64,000 bases of DNA from NCBI RefSeq assembly GCF_900100665.1, contig NZ_FNCS01000012.1:1-64000 (forward strand), given 5' to 3'. The stretch is from Pelagibacterium luteolum (GTDB lineage: Bacteria > Pseudomonadota > Alphaproteobacteria > Rhizobiales > Devosiaceae). Position 1 is the stretch's first letter, and each line of letters opens with the position of its first letter. A program made the translations under genes and the position numbers. This document shows positions 1 through 9,126 of this stretch, in pieces. The notes below the pieces were generated by a model that saw nothing but the letters and a program-made list of their open reading frames with translations, ran no database searches and had not been told where the DNA came from.

Positions 1-1
1 T

Positions 2-1321
<1,320 letters not shown>

Positions 1322-1388
1322 GCGCCAACTGGTGGTGTCCTGGAATGGCGCAGCCTATCATGGCAGTGTCTTATACGGAGGAAATTTA

Positions 1389-2660
1389 ATGAAACTCGAA
1401 ACTCTTGCGCTTCACCACGGCTATACGCCAGAGCCGACGACCAAAGCGGCGACTGTCCCGATCTATCAGACGACCTCCTATACATTTGACGATACCCAGC
1501 ATGGGGCCGATCTTTTCGACCTCAAGGTTGAAGGCAATATCTATACGCGCATCATGAACCCCACCTCTGCGGTGCTCGAGCAGCGCATGGCGGCCCTTGA
1601 GGGGGGCGTAGGCGCGCTGGCAGTTGCCTCGGGCATGGCAGCGATCACCTATGCCATTCAGACGATCGCCGGGGCGGGCGATAACATCGTGTCGGTGAGC
1701 CAGCTTTATGGCGGCACCTACAATCTGTTCATGCACGCCCTGCCGCGCCAGGGCATCGAAGTGCGTATGGCTCCAGGTGATGATCTTGATGCATTCGATG
1801 CGTTGATCGATGACAACACCAAGGCGGTCTTTTGCGAATCGATTGGCAACCCCGCTGGCAATGTCGTGGACATCGAAAAGCTCGCCGAGATCGCTCATCG
1901 CCACGGCGTGCCACTGATTGTCGACAACACGGTCGCAACGCCGTTCCTCTGCCGTCCGTTCGAATTTGGTGCCGATATCGTCGTCCATTCGCTTACGAAA
2001 TATATCGGCGGGCATGGCAATGCCATTGGCGGCGTGATCGTGGATTCGGGGAAGTTCGATTGGGCGGCGCACAAGGAGCGCTTCAAAATCCTCAACGAAC
2101 CTGATCCGTCATACCATGGCGTTGTCTATACTGAGGCGCTTGGTGCAGCTGCCTACATCGGTCGCTGCCGGGTCGCGCCGCTGCGCAACACCGGCGCCGC
2201 GCTGTCCCCGCACAATGCATTTCTCATTATGATTGGACTGGAAACATTGGGTCTGCGTATGGAGCGCCACTGCGAAAACGCGCTCCAGCTCGCGCAATAT
2301 TTGCAGTCCCACCCAAAGGTAAACTGGGTGAACTACGCGGCGCTCGACACCAGTCGATATAAACCCATCTGTGACAAGATCGTTGGCGGCAAGGCGTCGG
2401 GGATCGTCAGTTTCGGGGTTGTTGGCGGACGTGAAGCCGGGGGGAAATTCATCGACGCACTCAAAATGATCTACCGGCTTGTCAATATTGGGGATGCCAA
2501 ATCCCTGGCGTGCCATCCGGCCACAACCACTCATCGCCAACTCGATGCCGATGAACTGAGATTGGCAGGCGTTTCGGAAGACCTTGTGCGCATTTCGGTC
2601 GGCATTGAGAATATCGACGACATCATCGCGGACGTCGATCAGGCGCTTGCGGGTCTTTAA
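1389..2660 (+). CDS. metY: O-acetylhomoserine sulfhydrylase (Cys/Met metabolism PLP enzyme)
   Basis: PLP enzyme making homocysteine (or methionine) from O-acetylhomoserine and sulfide, in methionine biosynthesis. The ATG at 1389 is preceded by GGAGGAAA at 1378-1385, far better than an upstream in-frame codon at 1332, giving 423 aa, the usual family length. Signatures: the N-terminal QTTSYTF block, [20 protein letters not shown], the cofactor-binding [13 protein letters not shown], and the Schiff-base lysine K204 in [11 protein letters not shown]. The long insertion ending in GIVSFGV is typical of MetY/Met17 rather than MetB or MetC. Annotated sulfhydrylase rather than gamma-synthase on overall resemblance; the substrate is inferred. 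Confidence 0.92.
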   Translation: MKLETLALHHGYTPEPTTKAATVPIYQTTSYTFDDTQHGADLFDLKVEGNIYTRIMNPTSAVLEQRMAALEGGVGALAVASGMAAITYAIQTIAGAGDNIVSVSQLYGGTYNLFMHALPRQGIEVRMAPGDDLDAFDALIDDNTKAVFCESIGNPAGNVVDIEKLAEIAHRHGVPLIVDNTVATPFLCRPFEFGADIVVHSLTKYIGGHGNAIGGVIVDSGKFDWAAHKERFKILNEPDPSYHGVVYTEALGAAAYIGRCRVAPLRNTGAALSPHNAFLIMIGLETLGLRMERHCENALQLAQYLQSHPKVNWVNYAALDTSRYKPICDKIVGGKASGIVSFGVVGGREAGGKFIDALKMIYRLVNIGDAKSLACHPATTTHRQLDADELRLAGVSEDLVRISVGIENIDDIIADVDQALAGL

Positions 2661-2700
2661 ATGATTGTGGGGCGCCCTGGCGCCTAATGCCCAGGAATCC

Positions 2701-3279
2701 ATGCTGCACGATTTGTTGACGGAAATTCGCGCCTGCGCACTTTGCGCGAACGAGCTGCCGCTTGGGCCGCGTCCGGTGGTCCAGGCGGATCGCACGGCCA
2801 GACTGCTGATCATCGGGCAGGCGCCGGGCCGAAAGGTGCATGAGAGCGGCATCCCCTGGAATGACGCGAGTGGCGATCGCTTGCGTTCATGGCTCGATAT
2901 CAGTCCCGCGGTGTTTTACGATCCGTCCCGGATCGCCATCGTGCCGATGGGCTTCTGTTATCCCGGCGTGAGCAAAAGCGGCAGTGGTGATGCCCCGCCA
3001 ATGAAGCGATGTGCCCCGACGTGGCACCACCGTCTTCTTGCCAGCTTGCCTGAAATACGTCTGACACTGCTGGTGGGTAGCCATGCGCAAAGGGGCTATC
3101 TGCACGGAGGCAAACGGTCCATGACCGAAACTGTGAAAGCGTTCGACCGGGCAAGCGCCGTTTGGGCGCTCCCGCATCCGAGCTGGCGGGTTGTGGCATG
3201 GATGCGCAAAAACCCCTGGTTTGTATCCGATGTGCTGCCAACCCTGCGTAGGGCTGTGGCCAGCACGCTCGACGACTAG
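2701..3279 (+). CDS. Uracil-DNA glycosylase family protein
   Basis: A 192-aa member of the uracil-DNA glycosylase-like superfamily. The nucleotide-binding loop LIIGQAPGRKVHESG is followed by GIPWNDASGDRLRSWL, and the C-terminal HPSW supplies the family HPS element. Two cysteines near the N terminus (ACALC) recall the Fe-S cluster ligands of family 4/5 enzymes, but I cannot see a full set of four. The start at ATG 2701 has AGGAA just upstream; a TTG at 2665 in frame is less likely. Its stop overlaps the convergent DUF488 gene by 4 bp. It probably excises a damaged base, but the substrate is not established for this subfamily. Confidence 0.75.
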   Translation: MLHDLLTEIRACALCANELPLGPRPVVQADRTARLLIIGQAPGRKVHESGIPWNDASGDRLRSWLDISPAVFYDPSRIAIVPMGFCYPGVSKSGSGDAPPMKRCAPTWHHRLLASLPEIRLTLLVGSHAQRGYLHGGKRSMTETVKAFDRASAVWALPHPSWRVVAWMRKNPWFVSDVLPTLRRAVASTLDD

Positions 3280-3824
3280 GATTTTGTTTGAGGATAAGTG
3301 ACGCAGTTATCGTCGCCCAAATTGGCGCCCGGCGTCAATTTCGCTTCCGAGATATTGCCCTCGCCCATGATGTGGAGCACCTCGATATCTCGCGCGATGA
3401 GGTAGTCAGCAATGATGCGGCGATGGCAGCGCCACCACACAGCTTCCGAGCACATGAGAGCGGGGCGCTGGTGGGATGCGAACGCTATCAGACGGTCAAG
3501 ATCGGACCGGAACTGCGATGAGAGCGCATAATCGGCGTAGTTGTGAAAACTGCGATTGTTCCAAAGCGCATTGGTGTCGGCAGGCACGTTGTCTTGCTTG
3601 TTGCGCCGGCCGCCGAGATCGGGCCAATGGCTGTAGTCGATCTGGTGTAGGGAAAGAGCGTCCGGCAGCGTGTCGATATTAAACTGGGGATTGGTTCGGG
3701 ACCGAGGAAACGTGCGAACGTCCACGGTGGCATCAACCCTTGCGGCACCGAGCATGGCGATGAATGTCTCAAGACTGTGGTTGGAGTGGCCGACAGTGAA
3801 GATAGTGGGACGCGATTTGCTCAT
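3276..3824 (-). CDS. DUF488 family protein
   Basis: 182 aa matching the DUF488 family: N-terminal IFTVGHSNHSLETF, then the arginine-rich VDVRTFPRSRTNPQFN, YSHWPDLGGRR in the middle, and the cysteine block ALMCSEAVWWRCHRRIIADYL. The family is conserved and cytosolic, with no firmly assigned reaction. The ATG overlaps the TGA of the upstream DUF2945 gene (ATGA at 3821-3824), so the two are almost certainly translationally coupled. The 3' end runs 4 bp into the convergent glycosylase-like gene. Confidence 0.8.
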   Translation of the reverse strand: MSKSRPTIFTVGHSNHSLETFIAMLGAARVDATVDVRTFPRSRTNPQFNIDTLPDALSLHQIDYSHWPDLGGRRNKQDNVPADTNALWNNRSFHNYADYALSSQFRSDLDRLIAFASHQRPALMCSEAVWWRCHRRIIADYLIARDIEVLHIMGEGNISEAKLTPGANLGDDNCVTYPQTKS

Positions 3825-4027
3825 GCCATTGTGAGCGCATCTTCCTTGTGCGCAGCCACGTGATCGGTCCGGTCGCTGTCGATCTCATATTGAGGCTCGT
3901 CCGGTGAGGCACGCCGCGTGTGGCCCTTATAAGTGAAATCCTTCACATGAACCTTTGTGATGGTGCCACTGACCCATCCCGCTTCCGAATTCCATTTCAC
4001 ATGATCGCCAACTTTGAATTTGCTCAT
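3821..4027 (-). CDS. DUF2945 (TUDOR-like) small protein
   Basis: A 68-aa single-domain protein beginning MSKFKVGDHVKWNSEAGWVSGTI and ending with the charged DRTDHVAAHKEDAL segment. This is the DUF2945 / hypervirulence-associated TUDOR-like small beta-barrel family. The start is set by GGAGG six bases upstream of ATG 4027; a longer in-frame extension to 4219 has no ribosome binding site and is not family-like. First gene of a two-gene unit with DUF488. The divergent HPP-CBS gene starts about 110 bp away, so promoters for both should lie in 4028-4134. Confidence 0.8.
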   Translation of the reverse strand: MSKFKVGDHVKWNSEAGWVSGTITKVHVKDFTYKGHTRRASPDEPQYEIDSDRTDHVAAHKEDALTMA

Positions 4028-4134
4028 GGCTACCTCCGTGTCGAACGAACTTTTGAGCGTGCGAGCTGTTCCAAGAATCAGCGCGACAAAGGCGCAATTT
4101 TTCAAGTTATGGGAAGAGTTTAGGTTTCCCTGCG

Positions 4135-5367
4135 TTGTGGAGGGGGGTGCCGAGCGGTAGGTTCGGCCCAGATTCGTCAGGACCCTATTTACCAGTGTTA
4201 TTCTCCCTTGTTGCAGCACTCCGCCCGCGCCTTGTGCGGGTCAGCCTTGTTGAAGCCTCACGCGCCACTTTGGGTGCGCTCGTTGGGATTTTGCTTGCGG
4301 GGCTGATTACACGCGCGGCCATGGGCGAAGGAAGTGTTGCGCCCATGCTGATCGCACCCATGGGCGCCTCGGCGGTGCTCTTGTTCGCCGCACCGTCCAG
4401 TCCCCTGGCTCAGCCCTGGTCGATATTGGCAGGAAACTGTATTGCCGCAGCAATCGGTGTGACCATTGCTGGACTTGTCGGCGATCCAATTCTTGCCGCG
4501 GCGTTGGCGCTGAGCCTTGCAATTGGTGCGATGCTGGCCACCCAGAGCCTCCATCCTCCGAGTGGGGCCGTGGCCCTGACCGCCGTCCTGGGTGGTCCGG
4601 CAGTACTCGAGCTCGGTTACGGCTTCGTGTTTTGGCCAGTCGCGGTGAACTCCCTGCTGCTGGTGGTTGCGGCCATGGTATTTAACCGGCTGACCGGGCG
4701 GGCATATCCGACTGTGCCTGTCAAAGCTGCTGACGACAGCGTGCGAACCGGTTTGCTCGATGTCCAGCCGACCGATGTGGAGGCCGTGCTCAGGCAATAT
4801 GATGAGATAGTAAATGTCACCCCCGAGGTCCTCGAACATCTTCTCGAGCAAGCACAGATCCGCGCCTTTCAGCGCAGCGCGGGACAACTCGCATGCGCTT
4901 CGATTATGTCGCCGGTCGCCGCGACGGTTTTGCCGACAACGCCGGTGCGGACGATATGGGCCTTGATGCAGCGGGCCGAACTGCGGGCGTTACCGGTTGT
5001 GGATAGGCACGGCGGCCTCGTCGGCATCATTTCCAGAACCGACTTTTTTGTCGCCCATTTGGTCGATCAACGCGGGAAGGTCAAAAAATGGCAGATTGGA
5101 TTTCCGAGATTGCGTGCTCACGATCTCATGAGCCGCAACGTGCAGTCCGCATTGCCCGAGACGCTGGTGTCAAAGCTGGTTTCGCCAATGGTGGATCAGG
5201 GTCTGCACCAAATTCCGATCGTAGATGCCAGCAACCGCGTGGTGGGGATGGTTTCGCAAGCTGACCTATTGTCTGGTCTGTTCAGGTCTGGTTTCGAACG
5301 AGTGGCGGAGTTCCCGAAGCAGCCACAATCAATAGGCGACGTCAGCTTGTCGTCGGCCCCGGCCTGA
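4135..5367 (+). CDS. HPP family membrane protein with C-terminal CBS pair
   Basis: About 410 aa. The N-terminal half is an HPP-family membrane domain with four or five hydrophobic segments (residues 35-190) carrying LIAPMGASAVLLFA and the family-naming ATQSLHPPSGAVALTAVLGG. The C-terminal half is a CBS pair: first motif near SIMSPVAATVLPTTPV with LPVVDRHGGLVGIISRTDF, second in DLMSRNVQSAL with IPIVDASNRVVGMVSQADL. Related HPP proteins include nitrite transporters, and CBS pairs usually bind adenine nucleotides, so an energy-regulated transporter is a reasonable inference. The start is uncertain: TTG 4135, GTG 4147 and GTG 4195 are all in frame and none has an ideal ribosome binding site. Confidence 0.8.
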   Translation: MWRGVPSGRFGPDSSGPYLPVLFSLVAALRPRLVRVSLVEASRATLGALVGILLAGLITRAAMGEGSVAPMLIAPMGASAVLLFAAPSSPLAQPWSILAGNCIAAAIGVTIAGLVGDPILAAALALSLAIGAMLATQSLHPPSGAVALTAVLGGPAVLELGYGFVFWPVAVNSLLLVVAAMVFNRLTGRAYPTVPVKAADDSVRTGLLDVQPTDVEAVLRQYDEIVNVTPEVLEHLLEQAQIRAFQRSAGQLACASIMSPVAATVLPTTPVRTIWALMQRAELRALPVVDRHGGLVGIISRTDFFVAHLVDQRGKVKKWQIGFPRLRAHDLMSRNVQSALPETLVSKLVSPMVDQGLHQIPIVDASNRVVGMVSQADLLSGLFRSGFERVAEFPKQPQSIGDVSLSSAPA

Positions 5368-5439
5368 AAAGTCGGCCTTTTCCCACTGACTCCATATTCG
5401 TTCGCTGTGAAAATGGGTTACGGTCGATAGAGTGCCGCA

Positions 5440-6292
5440 GGTGGAGACCTACGTTTCCCAATGCATTCTGCAGCGTTGGCAAGGCGATGTTCGCGATGGG
5501 ATCGTCAAGTACCGGCGACCTCTCCCGATTGGTAGCGACGGGTCGTCAGACCGAGCCAAGCACCGACTGAGCGGGACCTCTTGAAGTTGCCGGGATCCTC
5601 AATGGCGGTTGCGAACGAGGTCGCGGTGATCCACACCGACGCCAGGGATCGACATCAGTATCTGCCACGCTTGGCTTTGGCGCGCACTAGCGACAAGCTG
5701 CGGCCGATTTCGGTGGCACGTATGCTCATGCTGCGCCGGGGTTCCAGCATCGGCAGCACGATGGCAACAAGTCCTTCCTAGTCGACAAGCGGCTGCGGAC
5801 ATTTTCCTCGAACGTGCTTCCCTTTCCTGCGGCGACGATCAACCCGAATGTCTTCATGATGCCGCGAATCTGGTTCGAGAGCTGGGTGATCCTGACAAGC
5901 GTGTTGCGTGCCGCAACGAGTGTGCGGGTTTGCATCCTGTCAAACCCTTTCACCCGCACCTCGCGGAAGAAGCCGACCTCTGCAAGATGCGCGAAGCCAT
6001 CGGCATCGTTCGCATCAGTCTTGTTGGCGGCCATGTCGAGCGCTTCCTTGGCGTGGCGGGCATCAATACAGATGGCCGGTACGCCCCAGCTGCATAACGC
6101 GTGATAAAACCACACCGCCAAGGGCCCGGTCTCAAACACCACACGTTTTTGCGGCAGGTGGCCGCTTGCGGCTAAGTTCGGCAATAATCCTTGGATCGGA
6201 GGCGCACCGCCGCGCCAGACGCGCTTGCCTTCTCGGCGGTTCGACACCGCTGTCTCTTTCATGGATACGTCAAGACCGATATCATCTGCCAT
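5440..6292 (-). pseudogene. Decayed IS110-family transposase
   Basis: The N-terminal DEDD domain is readable from ATG 6292: IGLDVSMKETAVSN (first Asp), VVFETGPLAVWFYHAL (Glu) and KTDANDADGFAHLAEVGFF (the Asp pair). After about 165 residues the frame is broken. The C-terminal Transposase_20 part reappears in other frames: LMSIPGVGV near 5650, then SRSVGAWLGLTTRRYQSGEV near 5540, and a degraded ALYEAAN-like segment near 5470. At least three frameshifts or stops separate the pieces, so no functional enzyme can be made. IS110 elements lack terminal inverted repeats, and I could not fix the element ends. It lies between the core-like left segment and the island. Confidence 0.8.
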
Positions 6293-6470
6293 GGCTGTTC
6301 TCCATTCGATGCTTGGGCCCGGCGACCAGTCGTGAACCCGTATCTCATCCTATCGCGGGACAGCCGCCATCCAAAAAGTGAATGGTAGTCAGAGAGACTC
6401 GCTCCCGCGATTACGCCATGTGGACTGCGGCCAGGCGGCTATGGTCGTCACCAAACAGGAAGCGGACATT

Positions 6471-7394
6471 TCAAGCATGGAAACGTCGTCGGTACTCTGA
6501 CGGCGAAAGGCCTACGATTTTCAGGAACATTTTTCGGAAGGCGCTGGGATCCGTGTAGCCGACTCTCCAAACGATCTGGTCCACTGCTTCCGTGCCGAAC
6601 TGCAGCATCTCACGTGCCTTATTCATTCGGAAACGCTGAACATACTCAGTCACCGTCATGCCAGTAGCCTTCCGGAAGCGGCGCAGAAACGTTCGTTCCT
6701 CCAGCCCGGACTTGCGCGCCAGGTCGGCTAGAACGATGTCGCCCGAGAACGACGCATGGAGCCAGTGTTGCACACCTAGCACCGCCGCGTCCCCGTGATT
6801 AAGACTTGGTACGAAAGTGCAGTAGTATCGCTGTTCTCGCCCTGGGGGATCAATCAGCATCGTGCCCGCTGTCTCCAACATGGCGGAGGGCCCGAGATAA
6901 CGATCGACCAGGCTCAATCCCAGATCCGTCCAGGCCATCATGCCGCCTGCGGTAATAATGTCGCCCTCATCGATGATCAGCCGATCTACGTCGAGATTTA
7001 CGTCCGGGAATCGCGTGCGGAACTCATCTGCTGCGCCCCAGTGGGTGGTGGCTGATCGCCCGGCCACCAAGCCAGTCTCACCCAGGATGAAGGCTCCAAC
7101 ACAAACCGAAGCCAAAGTCGTGCCCGCAGTATGCAGATCACGCAACCCTGGAGCGAACTCTTGGGCTATCGCGGCAGTGACGGGTCCCAATTTGCCCGAG
7201 GGAATGATCATCGCGCTTGGGGCGCGGCTCTCTTTGATCGGAACAAGATGATTGTTTTCGGCCCGCCATCTCGTCACCTTTAGGTGTGGTCGATCAGGGT
7301 GATTAGCGATCTCGAAGAGGTCCGTCAGGCCGAAGAGGGCGGCCTCCTGAGCGCCGGGATATTCCAGTAGGCCGATATCGATGGTTCGAGGCAT
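6471..7394 (-). CDS. GlxA-type AraC regulator with DJ-1/PfpI domain
   Basis: 307 aa. Residues 4-170 form a class I glutamine-amidotransferase-like (DJ-1/PfpI) ligand domain with the nucleophile-elbow-like SVCVGAFILGETGLVAGRSATTHW region split by conserved Cys and His. Residues 210-305 are an AraC-type double helix-turn-helix ending in VGYTDPSAFRKMF. This architecture is the GlxA family of transcriptional regulators. It is divergent from the isochorismatase-like hydrolase at 7484 across an 89-bp gap, so it probably controls that gene and itself. The 3' end faces the IS110 remnant. Confidence 0.88.
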   Translation of the reverse strand: MPRTIDIGLLEYPGAQEAALFGLTDLFEIANHPDRPHLKVTRWRAENNHLVPIKESRAPSAMIIPSGKLGPVTAAIAQEFAPGLRDLHTAGTTLASVCVGAFILGETGLVAGRSATTHWGAADEFRTRFPDVNLDVDRLIIDEGDIITAGGMMAWTDLGLSLVDRYLGPSAMLETAGTMLIDPPGREQRYYCTFVPSLNHGDAAVLGVQHWLHASFSGDIVLADLARKSGLEERTFLRRFRKATGMTVTEYVQRFRMNKAREMLQFGTEAVDQIVWRVGYTDPSAFRKMFLKIVGLSPSEYRRRFHA

Positions 7395-7420
7395 GTGTCG
7401 TTTTCAACCCGCATTTTGTC

Positions 7421-7438
7421 GGTGCCGCCAATGGCACG
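7421..7438. promoter_or_regulatory. Short inverted repeat in GlxA/hydrolase divergent gap
   Basis: GTGCC at 7422-7426 and GGCAC at 7433-7437 form a 5-bp inverted repeat with a 6-base spacer, midway between the divergent starts at 7394 and 7484. It is a candidate binding site for the AraC-type regulator. Short repeats like this arise by chance in GC-rich DNA, so support is weak. Confidence 0.3.
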
Positions 7439-7483
7439 TCCACTATTCGCCGTCCATAAGATGATTATCGAAAGGATAAAACC

Positions 7484-8026
7484 ATGAGCAAGCAAGCTGT
7501 TGTCGTTGTCGATTTCCAGAACGACTATCTCACCTCCGGATCATGGCCGCTTGTCGGTATTGATGCCGCCGTCCACAAAGCCGCCAAGGTGATCGAAGAT
7601 GCTCGGTCCAAAGGGATCCGCGTCATCCATGTCCGGCATGAGAACCCCGCCGGTGCACCGTTCTTCATCGCGGGATCGCAGGGCGCCGAAATCATCCCGG
7701 CTGTGGCACCCAAGGATGACGAACAGGTGGTGGTTAAAAACTTCCCGAACGCATTCCGTGACACCGACCTCAAGACCCAGCTGGAAGCTGACGGCGTCAA
7801 GGATATCGTTATCATCGGCGCAATGAGCCACATGTGCATTGACGCTACTGCACGTGCGGCTTCTGACCATGGCTACAATGTTATCGTCGTCGAAGATGCT
7901 GCCGCAACCCGCGACGCCGAGTTTAATGGCATGACCGTTCCAGCATATCATGTGCACGCCGCGTTCATGTCTGCTTTGGACTTCGCCTATGGCAAAATCG
8001 TCAAAGCTGACGAATACCTGAAGTAG
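7484..8026 (+). CDS. Isochorismatase-family cysteine hydrolase
   Basis: 180 aa, start fixed by AAAGGAT seven bases before the ATG. The cysteine-hydrolase triad is visible: D10 in VVDFQNDYL, K85 in VVKNFPNAF, and the nucleophile C118 in GAMSHMCIDAT, with the preceding cis-peptide-type GAM. This superfamily covers isochorismatases, nicotinamidases and N-carbamoyl hydrolases; the isochorismatase substrate signature is not evident, so the substrate is open. The divergent GlxA-type regulator suggests induction by the substrate or a related compound. A GC hairpin follows the stop. Confidence 0.88.
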   Translation: MSKQAVVVVDFQNDYLTSGSWPLVGIDAAVHKAAKVIEDARSKGIRVIHVRHENPAGAPFFIAGSQGAEIIPAVAPKDDEQVVVKNFPNAFRDTDLKTQLEADGVKDIVIIGAMSHMCIDATARAASDHGYNVIVVEDAAATRDAEFNGMTVPAYHVHAAFMSALDFAYGKIVKADEYLK

Positions 8027-8033
8027 GTGTATC

Positions 8034-8060
8034 GGCCCCGTGCGGCTTGTGCGCGGGGCC
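8034..8060 (+). terminator. GC hairpin after hydrolase gene
   Basis: GGCCCCG at 8034-8040 pairs with CGGGGCC at 8054-8060 around a 13-base loop, beginning eight bases after the TAG at 8026. There is no clear T-run downstream, so it is a transcript-end hairpin candidate rather than a textbook intrinsic terminator. Confidence 0.5.
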
Positions 8061-8373
8061 TAATATCCACCAATGCGGAACCCAGGGTTCCCCATGCCTT
8101 CAAGGGCGAGGACAATCTGCATCTTGGGTGTAGACTGAGGGTGTCTGTTTCGGGAAGCGCAGGCGTGCCGTTGAACGACAGAAGTTGCGTCGGATGCCGA
8201 ACGTCTGCTTTCCTCAATTCCTCGCCAAAACCGGTCAGTCCGGATACGGCCCCAAGACTGCCAAAGCTTGGTGGACTGGTATTCCTATGGGCACACCCGT
8301 GGTCTCATTAGACAGGGCCCTTACAGGTGCGCGAAATAGAAATACTAGGAGCGGCGCGGCTGATGTTTCTGTA
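8061..8373. other. Gene-free stretch at left side of island
   Basis: No reading frame here looks protein-like on either strand, and I see no tRNA or obvious repeat. The long plus-strand frame that begins at 8185 runs antisense through the two small island genes and is discounted. This is where the left boundary of the mobile region probably lies, but no attachment-like direct repeat of the 18203-18246 tRNA sequence is visible. Confidence 0.4.
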
Positions 8374-8865
8374 TCACTCAGTTCTACGTCCGCGTTCAGA
8401 AGACACGATCACATTGGGTTTCATCTCCGCCATCTTTTCAATCTCCGCCTGAATTTTGATTTTCATTTTCTGACGGCAGTCCCAAGCGCTAAACATTGTG
8501 CAGTGCCATGGGACAGCAAGGTCGTTTGCCCAACCTCCTGGCGTTATTTCAAGACCAGTCAGTCGCAGGTGACGCGTTGTTCCAATGGGTACAAACACGC
8601 GGAAGGGCAAATGGTGGTTGAGCATGTTGGGAGAAGGGTTCCGCGGCGGTTCCCAATCTGGTCTGGTTGTGACCGGTCCTGTCCATTCGAAATGAAGACG
8701 CGCGCCTCCATATTCGGAGGTCGGTTCGCTATAAGTGGATCTATCATTGGCGATGAGACCGTAAAGACCAGCGTCGCTTCTCTGAGGCTGCGCGGGTCGG
8801 TAAACTTTAGATCTCAAGATTTTGAGCGCCGAGGACACGCTCGTAATGTGGGCAAATTCAATCAT
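8374..8865 (-). CDS. Unknown island protein, 163 aa
   Basis: Not assigned. A good ribosome binding site (AAAGGA, eight bases before ATG 8865) and a 12-bp gap from the preceding minus-strand gene place it last in the conjugation-remnant operon. The N terminus (MIEFAHITSVSSALKILRS) resembles the HIT-x-x-x-x-x-x-L-x-I-L opening of some ADP-ribosyltransferase-like folds such as DarT/DUF4433, and a YGGARLHFEWTG segment follows. I cannot see a full catalytic set, so this is only a hint. No signal peptide or membrane segment. The arginine-rich C terminus ends GRRTE. Confidence 0.55.
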   Translation of the reverse strand: MIEFAHITSVSSALKILRSKVYRPAQPQRSDAGLYGLIANDRSTYSEPTSEYGGARLHFEWTGPVTTRPDWEPPRNPSPNMLNHHLPFRVFVPIGTTRHLRLTGLEITPGGWANDLAVPWHCTMFSAWDCRQKMKIKIQAEIEKMAEMKPNVIVSSERGRRTE

Positions 8866-8877
8866 GGTGGCTTCCTT

Positions 8878-9126
8878 TCAGTTCTGCTGCGGAGGAGGGG
8901 GTGTCTGACGCTTTCGCAAGCGCGTGAGGACTTCGGCTTCAGCCTTCGCTTCGGCGAGCTCGCGTTCGAGGCGCCGGGCGATCGGTATGAACGCCGACGC
9001 GTTTTGGCCGGCACGCTCAACAACCAAGGCGAGGCGACCGAGATAGAGTTCACAAAGCTCGCTGGTTCGCGGAATGGAGCGGTGATCACTCTTCGCGTGG
9101 GGCGGCCCACCGTGGTCAGAGGCCAT
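8878..9126 (-). CDS. Small helical protein downstream of relaxase
   Basis: 82 aa, unknown function. The start is ATG 9126 because GGGAGG sits six bases upstream; it lies 11 bp inside the 3' end of the relaxase gene, implying coupled translation. The centre (residues 30-65) is Ala/Glu/Arg-rich and probably one long helix or coiled coil, followed by a proline-glutamine tail (TPPPPQQN). The gene position matches small accessory ORFs often found after traA-type relaxases. No catalytic motif is seen. Confidence 0.55.
   Translation of the reverse strand: MASDHGGPPHAKSDHRSIPRTSELCELYLGRLALVVERAGQNASAFIPIARRLERELAEAKAEAEVLTRLRKRQTPPPPQQN

Noticed and set aside
1322-1388. Possible SAM-type riboswitch before metY
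   Set aside because: The gap is only 67 bp and no matching conserved structure could be recognised.
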